The notes: generated from the sequence alone by a model not told the origin. Positions 45,371-56,286 are shown, counted from the stretch's first letter. The stretch: DNA of 64,000 bases from Vibrio mytili (GCF_000830505.1 NZ_JXOK01000049.1:206156-270155), one strand, 5' to 3'. Made by a program: numbers and translations.

Positions 45371-47860
45371 TTAAGCGACCTTAGTGATTTTGACCGGACA
45401 CTTCTTAAAGTCTGTCTGTTTTGACAGTGGGTCAGTCGCATCAAGGATCAACTTGTTAATCAAAATACGAGCATCAAAGAATGGTACGAATACCAAGCCT
45501 TTTGGTGGACGGTTGCGTCCGCGAGTTTCAACACGCACTCGGACTTCACCTCGTTTATTGGCAATCAGCACTTCTTCTCCACGACGAACGTTGCGTGCTT
45601 TAGCGTCATCTGGGTGCATGTAACAAACCGCATCTGGTACCGCTTTGTAGAGCTCAGGAACACGACGAGTCATGGTGCCAGTGTGCCAGTGTTCGAGCAC
45701 CCGGCCTGTACATAGCCATAGGTCGTGCTCCGCATCTGGTGTCTCTGGTGGCGCTTCGTATGGTGCTGAGATAATCTTCGCTTTGCCATCTGCGTTGCCG
45801 TAGAAATCCCATCCAGAACCCGCTTTAGCGTATGGATCTGAGCCCTCTTTAAAGCGCCATTGCGTTTCTTTGCCATCAACAACTGGCCAGCGAAGACCAC
45901 GTACGGTGTGGTATACATCGTAAGGGGCTAAATCGTGACCATGACCACGGCCAAACGATGCGTATTCTTCAAACAAGCCTTTTTGAACATAGAAGCCGAA
46001 GTGGTGAGCATCGTCGTTGAGCTCACGTGCTTCTTCGATTGGGAACTTGTCGACTTGACCGTTCTTAAACAGTACGTCGAACATCGTTTTGCCACGATAT
46101 TCAGGTGCTTTTTCCAGCAACTCTTCTGGCCATACTTCTTCCATTTTGAAACGTTTTGCGAATTCCATTACCTGCCAAGAGTCCGATTTTGCTTCGCCAA
46201 ATGTTTTCACTTGTTGGTACCAAGCTTGGGTGCGGCGCTCAGCATTGCCGTAAGCGCCTTCTTTTTCTATCCACATTGCTGTTGGTAGCACTAAGTCCGC
46301 TGCTTGCGCAGTCGCGGTAGGGTATGGGTCTGACACCACTATGAAGTTTTCCGGATTACGGTAACCAGGAAGACGCTCAGTGTTGATGTTCGGGCCTGCT
46401 TGCATGTTGTTGTTACATTGAACCCAGTAACAGTTCAAAACACCATCATGCAACATGCGGTCTTGCAGTACGGCATGGAAGCCCGGTTTTGGTGGAATCG
46501 TTCCTTCTGGCAATTTCCAAATTTTCTCTGCGATCGCACGGTGTTTAGGGTTCGCAACGACCATATCTGCTGGTAGGCGGTGCGAAAAGGTACCTACTTC
46601 ACGCGCTGTGCCACAAGCCGAAGGTTGACCTGTAAGAGAGAATGGACTGTTACCCGGAGTGGAAATTTTACCCGTCAGTAAGTGGATGTTGTAAACTAAG
46701 TTGTTCATCCACACGCCACGAGTATGCTGGTTCATGCCCATTGTCCAAAGCGACATCACTTTGATGTTTGGATCCGCATACTGTTTCGCCAGTTCGATCA
46801 GTTTCTCTGGCTCAACACCTGAAATTTCAGAGGCTTTTTCTACTGTGTAAGGCGCAACTGACTGTTTGTATTCCTCAAAAGAGATAGAAGTCAGTTTGCC
46901 CGAATTTGGGTTCTTCGCTGCTTTTTGTAGCGGGTCATCATCACGAAGGCCGTAACCGATGTCAGTATCTGTTTGGGTAAAGTTAGTATGCTTGTTTACG
47001 AACTCCCAGTTGACGGCGTCGTTCTCGATAATGTAATTAGCGATGAAGTTAGCAATCGCAAGGTCAGATTGTGGTTTGAAAATGTATCCTGTGTCGGCCA
47101 ACTCAAACGAACGATGGTAGTAGGTGGATAAAACGTTCACTTTAACATGCGGATGACTTAAGCGGCGGTCAGTGACACGAGTCCATAGCACCGGGTGCAT
47201 CTCTGCCATGTTTGAACCCCACAGCACAAATGCGTCTGCGTTTTCAAAGTCGTCGTAACAACCCATCGGTTCGTCAATACCAAATGCGCGCATAAAACCA
47301 CCAACTGCTGATGCCATGCAGTGGCGCGCGTTCGGATCGATATTGTTTGAGCGGAAGCCCGCCTTCATCAATTTAGAGGCCGCATAACCTTCCATGACGG
47401 TCCATTGTCCAGAGCCAAACATTCCAACACTGGTTGGGCCTTTTTTCTCAAGTGACGCTTTCCATTTTTCTGCCATGATGTCGAAAGCGTCATCCCAAGA
47501 AATAGGAGTGAACTCGCCATCTTTATGGAATTTGCCGTCTTTCATTCGTAGTAAAGGCTGCGTCAAGCGATCTTTACCGTACATGATTTTCGATAAGAAA
47601 TAGCCTTTTATACAGTTCAGCCCCTTGTTTACAGGCGCTTCTGGATCACCTTGCGTCGCAACCACTTTGCCATTTTGTGTACCAACAAGAACAGAGCAGC
47701 CAGTACCGCAAAAACGACAAGGCGCCTTATCCCATGTGATTTTGGTTTGGTCTGAGCTGGCAATCAGGTTGGTAGCCGAGGCCGGTAAGGTAATACCTGC
47801 GACAGCCGCAGCTGATGCAGCTGCGTTTGCTTTCACAAACGCACGTCTTGTCATTTTCAT
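45371..47860 (-). CDS. napA: Periplasmic nitrate reductase catalytic subunit NapA
   Basis: An 829-residue molybdopterin enzyme. The Tat signal is [20 protein letters not shown], the 4Fe-4S ligands are [13 protein letters not shown] plus the later NCIKGYF cysteine, and the molybdenum ligand is the cysteine in [13 protein letters not shown]. It reduces nitrate to nitrite in the periplasm. Overlaps napD by 4 bp. Confidence 0.98.
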   Translation of the reverse strand: MKMTRRAFVKANAAASAAAVAGITLPASATNLIASSDQTKITWDKAPCRFCGTGCSVLVGTQNGKVVATQGDPEAPVNKGLNCIKGYFLSKIMYGKDRLTQPLLRMKDGKFHKDGEFTPISWDDAFDIMAEKWKASLEKKGPTSVGMFGSGQWTVMEGYAASKLMKAGFRSNNIDPNARHCMASAVGGFMRAFGIDEPMGCYDDFENADAFVLWGSNMAEMHPVLWTRVTDRRLSHPHVKVNVLSTYYHRSFELADTGYIFKPQSDLAIANFIANYIIENDAVNWEFVNKHTNFTQTDTDIGYGLRDDDPLQKAAKNPNSGKLTSISFEEYKQSVAPYTVEKASEISGVEPEKLIELAKQYADPNIKVMSLWTMGMNQHTRGVWMNNLVYNIHLLTGKISTPGNSPFSLTGQPSACGTAREVGTFSHRLPADMVVANPKHRAIAEKIWKLPEGTIPPKPGFHAVLQDRMLHDGVLNCYWVQCNNNMQAGPNINTERLPGYRNPENFIVVSDPYPTATAQAADLVLPTAMWIEKEGAYGNAERRTQAWYQQVKTFGEAKSDSWQVMEFAKRFKMEEVWPEELLEKAPEYRGKTMFDVLFKNGQVDKFPIEEARELNDDAHHFGFYVQKGLFEEYASFGRGHGHDLAPYDVYHTVRGLRWPVVDGKETQWRFKEGSDPYAKAGSGWDFYGNADGKAKIISAPYEAPPETPDAEHDLWLCTGRVLEHWHTGTMTRRVPELYKAVPDAVCYMHPDDAKARNVRRGEEVLIANKRGEVRVRVETRGRNRPPKGLVFVPFFDARILINKLILDATDPLSKQTDFKKCPVKITKVA

Positions 47861-48165
47861 ACTTCACCCTCTATTTGGGAATGTTTTGTTCCAGTGTCTT
47901 TTAGGTTTGCTTCTTCTTGCTCGGATTCGATTTGGTGATAGACCAAAACTGTACTCAAGACATTCGGTAAATTATTAATCGCATCAATGGTGCTGGTGAT
48001 GAAACCTTGGTTCTTAGTTTCCAGTACCACGACGATTTTTCCTTCTGGGCTGTCACCATAGATCTCTGCGTTTTCATATGCTTCGATCTGGCGCTTCACC
48101 TCATCTAGATGTTCCGGCAGTACATGAACTACTAAGCTTGAAATATGCACTTCATTTAGTGACAT
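47857..48165 (-). CDS. napD: NapD, chaperone of NapA
   Basis: A 102-residue ferredoxin-like cytoplasmic protein ([29 protein letters not shown]) that binds the NapA Tat signal before cofactor loading. The last 20 residues are Glu-rich. Overlaps napA. Confidence 0.95.
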   Translation of the reverse strand: MSLNEVHISSLVVHVLPEHLDEVKRQIEAYENAEIYGDSPEGKIVVVLETKNQGFITSTIDAINNLPNVLSTVLVYHQIESEQEEANLKDTGTKHSQIEGEV

Positions 48166-48205
48166 ATGGCTCTCTCATTTATTTTTCTGTGCCTAAGCTT
48201 ATTGT

Positions 48206-48688
48206 TTAGGCTTGTGTATTGCTCACATTGATGGACGATGTAGGGCAAACGGAAACGCAGGCGCCGCAGCCGTTGCATTCATCAATATTGATAATTGGTT
48301 GTGCTACTTTGCCGAGTTCTAATTTGAACTGGATTGCCATTGGGTCGCACATATCCCCACAACTTCTGCATTCGACATTATTCTGTGCCAGACAGGTTTC
48401 ATTTATTTCTGCTTTCGCTTGCCAAGGCACTTCAGTTTTGGGTGAAAATAATGACTCTGGGCATGAATCCGCACATTGATAACAAAACGTGCATTCATCG
48501 ATAGAAAAATCGACCGCAGGAAAGCCACCATCACTTTTGGTGATTATGTTGGTTTCACAGGCATCGATACATCGTCCACAACGAGTGCAGGCGTCCGTAA
48601 ATTCCGCAGGTCTAACTAACCAAGGCAGGCGCACTGCGCTGTTGGTGGTTTTTATTGCAAACAATCGTCTTCTAGAAAGGTTGACCAT
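48206..48688 (-). CDS. napF: Ferredoxin-type protein NapF
   Basis: A 160-residue Fe-S protein starting at the ATG 48688 (MVNLSRRRLF, AAGGGA upstream); the frame's upstream starts are unlikely. Clusters are CTRCGRCIDAC, CTFCYQCADSC, ECRSCGDMCDP and CNGCGACVSVCP. It is first in the napFDABC operon and likely aids Fe-S or NapA maturation in the cytoplasm. Confidence 0.95.
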   Translation of the reverse strand: MVNLSRRRLFAIKTTNSAVRLPWLVRPAEFTDACTRCGRCIDACETNIITKSDGGFPAVDFSIDECTFCYQCADSCPESLFSPKTEVPWQAKAEINETCLAQNNVECRSCGDMCDPMAIQFKLELGKVAQPIINIDECNGCGACVSVCPTSSINVSNTQA

Positions 48689-48811
48689 TTTGTTCCCTTG
48701 ACCCGCATGGTTTCCTCTATGTTTGAACTTTAATGAGTATAGACCACGCTTAATTTTCATAAATCCACATGAAACTTAATGAAATTTTAGTTTTTGTCTT
48801 ATTTGTATAAA

Positions 48812-48827
48812 TACCCCTTAGGAGGTA
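48812..48827. promoter_or_regulatory. NarP 7-2-7 binding site between nap and narQ
   Basis: TACCCCT (48812-48818), TA, GGAGGTA (48821-48827): inverted heptamers of the NarL/NarP type, the second with one mismatch. About 130 bp before napF. Confidence 0.8.
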
Positions 48828-48841
48828 AATGGCCCGCTATA

Positions 48842-48855
48842 TTGTTTTGGATCAA
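48842..48855. promoter_or_regulatory. FNR-like site between nap and narQ
   Basis: TTGTTTTGGATCAA matches TTGAT-N4-ATCAA at 9 of 10 positions. It lies 29 bp from the NarP site, as expected for an anaerobic, nitrate-induced nap promoter. Confidence 0.7.
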
Positions 48856-48954
48856 TAAATTCAGATCGATGTGATCACATATTGATAAAGTTTCGAGGTC
48901 GTGAGTTCATTACATAAGTAAAGTCACAATGAAAAGAATAGTAGGGAGCTCAGG

Positions 48955-50691
48955 GTGTTTAGAAATATAAGGAAATCTGTAACGCACACGATAGCGTCTG
49001 CAATGGTCGTGATTCTATTCCTCTCCGTCGCGACCGTGGGTTTTGCGATTTTTACTTTGGCATCCAGTCTCAATGACGCTGAGGCGGTGAATGTTTCTGG
49101 TTCAATGCGGATGCAAAGCTACCGATTGGCCTATGATATTTACACTCAGTCTGTTGATTACTCTTCACATATTGACACATTTGAACACTCAATTTATTCA
49201 CCCAGTATGAAGTCCCTTCAACATTGGACAGTCCCTGAGGATATTACTCAGGATTACCACCGTTTAATTGAGCGGTGGCAGGCGTTAAAGCAAGTTCTTA
49301 AAGGGGATGACCCAGGCCAATATCAGCAATTAGTCGCAGGGTTCGTGGAGCAAATCGATGGGTTTGTTTTTAAATTGCAAAACTACTCAGAGCAAAAGCT
49401 AATTAATCTTGCCTGGGTCGGTGGTTTAGGACTTGGCGGGATCTTGTTTGCCAGTTTGTTTGTTGTGCACTTTGTTAGAAGAGAAGTTGTCCGGCCATTA
49501 AAAGCGCTGGTGTTTGCCAGTGAGCAAATTCAGAACCGTACATTCAATATTTCGTTAGATGTTCAAAGCGATAACGAAATGGGGATCCTGACCAAAACGT
49601 TTAATCGAATGGCCACCGATCTGGGTAAGTTATACCGAGGTCTAGAGCAAGCCGTAGATGAAAAAACGCGGAAGTTACAGCAAGCGAATCAAACTCTTGA
49701 AGTTCTATATAACTCATCCACCGAACTCGCCGCATCTCGCATAAGCCAAGATAACTTTCAAGCCATTTTGCAGCACATTGCAAGCCTTGAAGGGATAAAA
49801 GCGGTGAAATTAGAAATTGAACAACTAGGGGAGCCTAACTGGATTCTCACTGAGGGAGAGGAGTGTTGCGCCGAATGCGATGATGAGTGCCATGCAAATC
49901 CAATGACATTAGATGGTGAGCATTTAGGCTACCTGTACTGGAAAGCTGGATTACCGTGTCCGGATGAAACGCTAATTGGCAACTTTGTGCAGATTCTGTC
50001 TCGGGCGGTGTACTACAATCGAGCGCAGCGGCAAGCTGAGCAGATCTTATTAATGGAAGAGAGGGCGACCATTGCCCGCGAATTACATGACTCGCTTGCG
50101 CAAGCGCTCTCTTACTTGAAAATTCAGGTAACCTTGCTTAAAAGAAGCGTGAAGCGATTGCCGGATGGAACCGCAATACAGCAAGCGAATTCAGTCATTG
50201 ATGAACTGGATACTGGGCTTTCAGCCGCTTACACTCAGCTTCGCGAGTTATTAACGACATTCCGTTTAACCATAAAAGAAGGCAGTTTTGGGCAGGCACT
50301 ACATGAAATGGTGAACAATCTTAGTGAACAAACGCCCGCGCAAATAGTATTAGACAACCAATTGTCCTCGACGGAGTTAGATGCGCATCAGCAAGTGCAT
50401 TTACTGCAATTGATCCGTGAGGCCGTCGTCAATGCAATGAAGCATGCCCAAGCCACAAAAATTCAAATACAATGTGTCGATAACAACGGACATGTGAGGG
50501 TGAGCATTGAGGATGATGGTATTGGTTTTGCCCATCAAGAGAATAAAATAAATCATTATGGTATGAGCATAATGCAAGAACGTGCAGAGCGATTACAGGC
50601 CAACCTAGAGATTGCTGCATCAACAAACAACGGTTGTGTCGTAAAACTTGAATTCATGAATAATAAGGGGCCAAACAGTGACAGTGTGTAA
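48955..50691 (+). CDS. narQ: Nitrate/nitrite sensor histidine kinase NarQ
   Basis: A 578-residue kinase. GTG start with GGGAG 7 bases before it. TM1 (about 12-36), a periplasmic domain with the P-box sequence NVSGSMRMQSYRLA (nitrate binding, about 43-56), TM2 (about 155-178), HAMP, a central module with the cysteine cluster ECCAECDDECH (near 303), HisKA_3 with H378 (RELHDSLAQALSYL), and an HATPase. It is divergent from the nap operon and overlaps narP by 14 bp. Confidence 0.95.
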   Translation: MFRNIRKSVTHTIASAMVVILFLSVATVGFAIFTLASSLNDAEAVNVSGSMRMQSYRLAYDIYTQSVDYSSHIDTFEHSIYSPSMKSLQHWTVPEDITQDYHRLIERWQALKQVLKGDDPGQYQQLVAGFVEQIDGFVFKLQNYSEQKLINLAWVGGLGLGGILFASLFVVHFVRREVVRPLKALVFASEQIQNRTFNISLDVQSDNEMGILTKTFNRMATDLGKLYRGLEQAVDEKTRKLQQANQTLEVLYNSSTELAASRISQDNFQAILQHIASLEGIKAVKLEIEQLGEPNWILTEGEECCAECDDECHANPMTLDGEHLGYLYWKAGLPCPDETLIGNFVQILSRAVYYNRAQRQAEQILLMEERATIARELHDSLAQALSYLKIQVTLLKRSVKRLPDGTAIQQANSVIDELDTGLSAAYTQLRELLTTFRLTIKEGSFGQALHEMVNNLSEQTPAQIVLDNQLSSTELDAHQQVHLLQLIREAVVNAMKHAQATKIQIQCVDNNGHVRVSIEDDGIGFAHQENKINHYGMSIMQERAERLQANLEIAASTNNGCVVKLEFMNNKGPNSDSV

Positions 50692-51310
50692 AGTAATGCT
50701 AGTAGATGATCATCCTTTGATGCGACGTGGGATCCATCAGCTATTAAGTTTCGAACCTCTGTTTGAAGTCGTCGCAGAAGTGAGCAATGGAGCCGATGCT
50801 GTTGCAAAAGCGCACGAGACTGATTTAGACCTGATACTGCTAGATCTTAATATGAAAGGAATGTCCGGTTTGGATACGCTAAAAGCATTGCGAGCAGATG
50901 ACTGCGATGCACGTATTGTGATTCTCACTGTGTCAGATAGCCCCGCTGATATTGAATCGATCATTCGTAATGGCGCAGATGGTTATTTGCTTAAAGATAC
51001 CGAGCCGGACGAGTTAGTTGAGTTGCTGGCTAAAATTCATAACGGTGACAAAGCGTATAGCCGCGAAGTGTTAAAATATATGAATGAGCGTTTGGAGCAA
51101 GAAGATGTATTTGATGCGCTGACGGAGCGTGAAACACAAATTCTGCAAGAAGTGGCGAAAGGGTTTCGTAACAAGCAAATTGCAGATCGTCTTTTTATCT
51201 CTGAATCAACAGTCAAAGTGCATATGAAAAGCTTGTTGAAAAAACTAAAAGTCCCATCGCGCACGGCAGCCACTGTGCTCTATTTAGAGCGTTTTGGAGA
51301 GCATAAATAA
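50678..51310 (+). CDS. narP: Nitrate/nitrite response regulator NarP
   Basis: A 210-residue protein: receiver with the phospho-acceptor Asp near 56 (LILLDLNMKGMSGLD) and a LuxR-type HTH (LTERETQILQEVAKGFRNKQ). GTG start at 50678 (or 50684). Phosphorylated by NarQ, it should bind the 7-2-7 site at 48812 to activate nap. Confidence 0.95.
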   Translation: MTVCKVMLVDDHPLMRRGIHQLLSFEPLFEVVAEVSNGADAVAKAHETDLDLILLDLNMKGMSGLDTLKALRADDCDARIVILTVSDSPADIESIIRNGADGYLLKDTEPDELVELLAKIHNGDKAYSREVLKYMNERLEQEDVFDALTERETQILQEVAKGFRNKQIADRLFISESTVKVHMKSLLKKLKVPSRTAATVLYLERFGEHK

Positions 51311-51334
51311 TCTAAAGCGAGGACATAGCGATGG

Positions 51335-52222
51335 TCAATTTCTTGGAGTGAATATCTGTTTGAGTTCATCGAACAGCCACTGAAAGACGGGGCCATTTGC
51401 TCTACCCTTTTTAAACACTAAATCGACAGGTGCATTCCAAGGTTTGTGGTCAAAAGGGACATTCACTTTGTGTAGCTCATTAGTGACGATTAAGTTCTCG
51501 ACCAAAAATGACGGTAGATAAGCCCAGCCGACTTGTTGTTTGACCAGCTCTAACACACTGTAATGGCTGGAGCTCCACCATACTTTAGGTGCGATGCTAA
51601 TCAACGCTTGGGACTCGACTTGGGATTTTCCTCTTACGGCCAGTTGACGAAATGGGGTTAAATCAGACTGCAATTGGACACTGATATCGGCTAGAGGGTA
51701 GTCAGGGTGGCAAACGGGCAGGAAATCGATACTGCCTACATAGCAAAAGTCGACTTGTTTGATGGCTTCTACTTCCGTGAACATAATGCCGATATCCGCA
51801 TTACCAGTGGCAACTTCTGCACTGATGTCACCCGATGCGAGGCTGAGAACGTCGATTTGTATGGTTGGAAACTGGGTATCCAAACGCTTGAACAAATTGG
51901 CGAGTTGAGCGTTATATACACCATCGTCGATGGCAATCGTTAATTGACTCTCTTCGTTTCTTTCCATGGACTGTGCGATGTCTTCAAACTCATCCGCTTG
52001 AGCTAACAGATTTTTAGCACTACGAATCAAACGTTCACCTGCTGGCGTTAACGTTGGGTTTCTCGCTGTGCGATTAAACAGCTCAATACCTAAGTCGATT
52101 TCCAACGTATTGATACCATGACTGACCGCAGACTGAACTTTTCCCATCTTTCTAGCGCATGCAGAAAATGACCCTAATTCAGCCGACAGTACAAACATTT
52201 TTACTTGTTCCAAGCTTAACAT
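51335..52222 (-). CDS. LysR-family transcriptional regulator
   Basis: A 295-residue LTTR: HTH MLSLEQVKMFVLSAELGSFS, ACARKMGKVQSAVSHGINTL, and a C-terminal effector-binding domain. It is divergent from the SMR gene at 52378, its probable target. Effector unknown. Confidence 0.92.
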   Translation of the reverse strand: MLSLEQVKMFVLSAELGSFSACARKMGKVQSAVSHGINTLEIDLGIELFNRTARNPTLTPAGERLIRSAKNLLAQADEFEDIAQSMERNEESQLTIAIDDGVYNAQLANLFKRLDTQFPTIQIDVLSLASGDISAEVATGNADIGIMFTEVEAIKQVDFCYVGSIDFLPVCHPDYPLADISVQLQSDLTPFRQLAVRGKSQVESQALISIAPKVWWSSSHYSVLELVKQQVGWAYLPSFLVENLIVTNELHKVNVPFDHKPWNAPVDLVFKKGRANGPVFQWLFDELKQIFTPRN

Positions 52223-52377
52223 ATGAAAAAAATCGATAGTTATTAACTTTTATCTATCATAATAATCGATACGATAACGCGCAAATATTTCTTTTTACGC
52301 TGATACCATCCCCTTTAAATTCATTAGCAGTCATTGGCTAGGGTTGGTATCTTTGTTTATCAAATTTGGAGCAATGT

Positions 52378-52692
52378 ATGAGCTGGTTCTACTTATTGTT
52401 AGCTGGTATCACGGAAATCGGGTGGCCAGTCGGGTTAAAAGTGGCACAATCTGGAAATAAGGTCTTAGGAATCTCGATGGCGGTTGCGTTTATGGCTATC
52501 AGTGGGGCGTTGTTGTTCGCTGCTCAGCGTGAAATCCCAATGGGGACGGCCTATGCGGTTTGGACTGGAATCGGTGCGGCAGGTACATTTCTGGTCGGCG
52601 TATTCTTTTATGGCGATCCTACGTCCATGGCTCGGTATATCGGTATTATGTTGATTTTGTTTGGTGTCGTGATGCTAAAGCTGGGGCACTGA
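52378..52692 (+). CDS. SMR-family transporter, SugE/Gdx-like
   Basis: A 104-residue four-helix protein. The ATG at 52378 has GGAG 6 bases upstream. ITEIGWPVGLKVAQSG carries the essential glutamate in helix 1, and GTAYAVWTGIGAAGTFLVG matches SugE/Gdx rather than EmrE. Gdx members export guanidinium; some quaternary ammonium pumps look alike. Divergent LysR gene upstream. Confidence 0.85.
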   Translation: MSWFYLLLAGITEIGWPVGLKVAQSGNKVLGISMAVAFMAISGALLFAAQREIPMGTAYAVWTGIGAAGTFLVGVFFYGDPTSMARYIGIMLILFGVVMLKLGH

Positions 52693-52811
52693 ACCCTGGA
52701 CACGTAACACCTCATGCCACTAATAAATGAGCGTGTTTCATCAATCCAAGTTGCGTTGAAATACGCTATAGCCGTGCTGCCTTTGATGGCGTTAGGCAGC
52801 ATGTGATCTCA

Positions 52812-52985
52812 TTACTTGTCAGGGCGAATAGAATACAAATCAATGTTGTGTTTCCCACACTCTAAATAATACTGATGAGCCTCGTCTTTGTTTTCAGCTA
52901 CGACTAGCATGCGATGCATTTTGCCTTGCTCAAAATAACGAACTTCATATTCTACTGTTGTATCTAGTTGCTCTGCGGCGATCAT
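52812..52985 (-). CDS. Conserved-looking 57-residue hypothetical protein
   Basis: Below normal length limits. MIAAEQLDTTVEYEVRYFEQ, GKMHRMLVVAENKDEAHQYY; a strong CAGGAGG lies before ATG 52985. Strand-helix-strand pattern suggests a small alpha/beta fold. No family recognised. Confidence 0.75.
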   Translation of the reverse strand: MIAAEQLDTTVEYEVRYFEQGKMHRMLVVAENKDEAHQYYLECGKHNIDLYSIRPDK

Positions 52986-53273
52986 CCTTTGCCTCCTGAA
53001 ACCATTCGTATAAGTTGTATACTCATATTGGCAGCGTTGTCTCGTGTACTAAATAGTGCTTTGCCAGAGATATTAGTCGATAAAAAGGTATACAAATGTC
53101 ACTCTAGCGTAAGTTTGTTGTCATACCTAAATAACCATAAGACACAGGAGCCGTTAGCGTGGCTTGTTTTTCAGATACGGCGATACTCTAAGTCCAGCAT
53201 CTTGACGTTATTTCGGTAAATATTAATCCATACGAGTATAGAACTTAAACGATAAAAAAGGGAAGGCAGGGAA

Positions 53274-54134
53274 GTGGCTAAATTACATGATGTAAATAGT
53301 AAAGTTCGTAATATCACTTTACTTGTTGTTGCTCTAACGCTGTTTGGATGCGCCAAGCAGTTCTTTTATAAGAATATAGACTGGTTTGTGATGGATTATA
53401 TCGATGACTATGTGTCATTAAATCAAGAACAGGAAGCCATGGTTGAAGAAAGGCTGTTGTTATTAACGGATTGGCACAAAAAAGAAGAGCTACCTTTATA
53501 TGTTGCGCATTTAAAGGAGCTGGAAGTGATAAAACCAAGCGATATTAGTTTAGCATTTTTGAAAAAAAATAGAGAAAGAGGTGTAGAGCATTATGAACGC
53601 CTGCTAGAAAAAATTGCTCCTGATCTCTTTTCTTTAAGCATGCAATTGTCTGAAAAGCAACAGCATGAGTTTTTGGATAATGTATTAGATAGATATAAAG
53701 AAAGAAATGACAAGTATATTGGTAAAACAGAACAGGAAGTGCGAAGTGTCATTTTGGAAAACACTCAAGATTGGATAAAGGACTTAATCGGAAAGCTAAC
53801 CCCAGACCAGCGCGAGTATGCGAAGCAGTTTTCTCAGCAGGTGACACTCAATAGTCCGTTATGGCGGAATTATCGTGCCTCTGTATACCAGGAGCTTGAA
53901 TATCTGTTCGAGAATAAAACTGATAGCATCGTTTATCAAAAAGTATTTATGCAGATTTTGTTTGAACCTGAGCTTTATTATAGTGAACAGCTATCGGAAA
54001 ATATTGAACGTAACTTGGCTTTAGTCGATCAACTTACGTTGCAAATTTCCCAGTCGATGGATGAAAACCAATGGCAACATTTCCATGAGCAGGTTAGAGA
54101 GTGGCGCGTATTAGCTGAAGATATGATGGAGTAA
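53274..54134 (+). CDS. DUF6279-type lipoprotein
   Basis: A 286-residue helical protein. GTG start; a signal peptide ends in a lipobox LFGC (Cys near residue 26). The mature part has the family pattern YKNIDWFVMDYIDDYVSLNQ EQE. Probably outer-membrane attached; role unknown. Confidence 0.85.
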   Translation: MAKLHDVNSKVRNITLLVVALTLFGCAKQFFYKNIDWFVMDYIDDYVSLNQEQEAMVEERLLLLTDWHKKEELPLYVAHLKELEVIKPSDISLAFLKKNRERGVEHYERLLEKIAPDLFSLSMQLSEKQQHEFLDNVLDRYKERNDKYIGKTEQEVRSVILENTQDWIKDLIGKLTPDQREYAKQFSQQVTLNSPLWRNYRASVYQELEYLFENKTDSIVYQKVFMQILFEPELYYSEQLSENIERNLALVDQLTLQISQSMDENQWQHFHEQVREWRVLAEDMME

Positions 54135-54287
54135 CTGATAGCAACATTTTTAAACTCATCAATGAACCCTATTTTTTGAGAAAAGAATGATTCAAAGCAA
54201 ATTCTTACAACTGGAAGGGCGTAGCATAGCGAAAGAGTAAGTCAGTGGTGAGCCATTCAGTCACCGCCTAAAACAACGAGAATAAAT

Positions 54288-55517
54288 ATGAAGCATTTAG
54301 TTGATAGATTTCTTCGCTACGTCACGTTTGATACCCAATCAAATCCTCAAGTAACAGATTGTCCCAGCAGTTATGGTCAACTTGTATTTGCCGAGCAACT
54401 AAAGAAAGAGATGATTGAACTTGGCTTAAGCAATGTGACGCTGAGTGAGCATGGCTATTTAATGGCTAAGTTACCATCCAACGTGGACTATTCAGTTCCC
54501 GCCATTGGCTTTATTGCGCATATGGACACCGCGCCAGATGCGTCCGGTAAAAACGTCAAACCTCAATTTATTGAAGACTATCAGGGAGGGGACATTGCGT
54601 TAGGCCTAGGTGATGAAGTGTTGTCCCCTGTTCAATATCCAGACTTACATAATCTGCATGGCCATAATCTAATTACCACAGATGGCACAACACTTCTGGG
54701 AGCGGATAACAAAGCGGGTATTGCTGAGATTCTGTCTGCGGTGTCGGTGTTAATCGATAATCCAGAGATTCCTCACGGTGATATTTGTATTGGCTTTACA
54801 CCAGATGAAGAAATTGGACGTGGTGCCAACTTGTTTGATGTAGATAAATTTGGCGCTAAGTGGGCTTACACTATCGATGGTGGTCCGCAAGGAGAGTTAG
54901 AGTACGAAAACTTTAACGCCGCCAATGCAGAAGTGGTTTTCCATGGTGTCAGCGTGCATCCAGGAACCGCCAAAGGCAAAATGGTGAACGCAATGAACCT
55001 TGCCGCGAAGTTCCAGGTTCAAATGCCAGCGGATCAAACTCCGGAAACAACAGAAGGTTATGAAGGGTTTTATCACCTTAAATCTGGCGAAATTAGCGTC
55101 GCACGCAGTCAATTAGGGTATATCATTCGAGACTTTGACCGCGATGGCCTTGAAAAACGCAAAGCATTTATGAAAAAGCTCGCTGATGAAATGAATGCGG
55201 AACTGAAACATGGTTCTGTTGAGTTGAAAATCGCCGATAGCTATTACAACATGCGCGAAATGGTTGAACCACACCCTCATATTATTGAGATCGCAAAACA
55301 AGCCATGGAAGCGTGTGATGTTGAACCACTCATAAAGCCTATACGAGGTGGTACTGATGGCGCTAGGTTGTCTTTTATGGGACTACCATGCCCGAATATC
55401 TTTACCGGAGGTTTTAACTTTCACGGTATTCATGAGTTTATTTCAGTAGAAATGATGGAAAAGTCAGTACTTGTAATCTGCAAAATCGCTGAACTAACCG
55501 CAAAACAGCATCGATAA
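54288..55517 (+). CDS. pepT: Peptidase T (aminotripeptidase)
   Basis: A 409-residue M20 zinc peptidase that removes the N-terminal residue from tripeptides. Zinc ligands and base are in [14 protein letters not shown] (His, Asp near 81), LLGADNKAG near 140, PDEEIGRGA (near 175, base Glu), IDGG near 198 and FHGIHEFIS near 380. Length is that of E. coli PepT (408). Confidence 0.98.
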   Translation: MKHLVDRFLRYVTFDTQSNPQVTDCPSSYGQLVFAEQLKKEMIELGLSNVTLSEHGYLMAKLPSNVDYSVPAIGFIAHMDTAPDASGKNVKPQFIEDYQGGDIALGLGDEVLSPVQYPDLHNLHGHNLITTDGTTLLGADNKAGIAEILSAVSVLIDNPEIPHGDICIGFTPDEEIGRGANLFDVDKFGAKWAYTIDGGPQGELEYENFNAANAEVVFHGVSVHPGTAKGKMVNAMNLAAKFQVQMPADQTPETTEGYEGFYHLKSGEISVARSQLGYIIRDFDRDGLEKRKAFMKKLADEMNAELKHGSVELKIADSYYNMREMVEPHPHIIEIAKQAMEACDVEPLIKPIRGGTDGARLSFMGLPCPNIFTGGFNFHGIHEFISVEMMEKSVLVICKIAELTAKQHR

Positions 55518-55580
55518 CTTTTTGTGAGAAAGTATCAGAGTAGAGATTGCCGTGCTTACCGCGCAGGTACTCAATAATTT

Positions 55581-55615
55581 AATTACCCAAGAAGCGTATT
55601 GCTACTTGGGTAATT
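55581..55615. terminator. Terminator between pepT and deaminase gene
   Basis: AATTACCCAAG (55581-55591) pairs with CTTGGGTAATT (55605-55615), 13-base loop. Between convergent genes. Confidence 0.75.
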
Positions 55616-55640
55616 GCATTGGCAATGCTTAAGGATGTGG

Positions 55641-56105
55641 CTAACGAACCTCTCCACCTTCAATATTGAGTTCATTCAAAGGCAGCCAATCGACCTCAAC
55701 ACCTGCCTGATCAAACATATCTTGGCTTACCTGAATTTTATCTCCCCAGCGAGATAAAAAATCGTCTGATTGCTCGGGGCAGTGAACGTGTGATATGCCT
55801 GTTTGGATAATTTTCGCTGCGCAATTCGGGCACGGAAAGTGGGTCACCCATATATCACAGCCATCTAAGTCTCGTTTCGAAAATAGTATCGCATTTTCTT
55901 CTGCATGCAGTGTTTTCAGGTATTTCAACTCTCTTTCATCCGTATCAACACTGTCAGAGACGCCGTGCGGGTAACCATTGAAACCAACCGAAACAATGCG
56001 GTTTTGTTTGGTGATGACTGCACCCACTTGTGTCGATGGGTCTTTACTCCATGACGCAACCAATTCTGCCATTTGGTAAAAACGTTTCGCCCATTTAGAA
56101 ATCAT
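55641..56105 (-). CDS. Deoxycytidylate deaminase-family protein
   Basis: A 154-residue zinc deaminase: VGFNGYPHG, then the catalytic LKTLHAEENAILF (His, Glu) and FPCPNCAAKI (two Cys ligands), as in dCMP deaminase. It would make dUMP from dCMP. Length is normal. Confidence 0.92.
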   Translation of the reverse strand: MISKWAKRFYQMAELVASWSKDPSTQVGAVITKQNRIVSVGFNGYPHGVSDSVDTDERELKYLKTLHAEENAILFSKRDLDGCDIWVTHFPCPNCAAKIIQTGISHVHCPEQSDDFLSRWGDKIQVSQDMFDQAGVEVDWLPLNELNIEGGEVR

Positions 56106-56230
56106 GTTTATCCTCTCGGTCGAAGTCTTTGAACTACCTGAATGATAACCTATTTAATGTTAAAACATAATGCCCTCTGAATTCTGCATCTTGAAGTCAT
56201 TTGGGTATAGCAATACTCAACTGATGAGAA

Positions 56231-56286
56231 AAAGCCCAAAGCATGAACTGAACCTCAATAAAGAGACAGTAATGGTTCGGGCTTTC
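56231..56286 (-). terminator. Terminator of the HBM chemoreceptor gene
   Basis: Minus-strand arms AAAGCCC (56279-56285) and GGGCTTT (56231-56237) with an inner GAACC/GGTTC stem, followed by a T tract. Confidence 0.7.

Noticed and set aside
52223..52377. Guanidine riboswitch in front of the SugE/Gdx-like gene
   Set aside because: None of the guanidine-I, -II or -III sequence marks were found; the divergent LysR protein is the more likely control.
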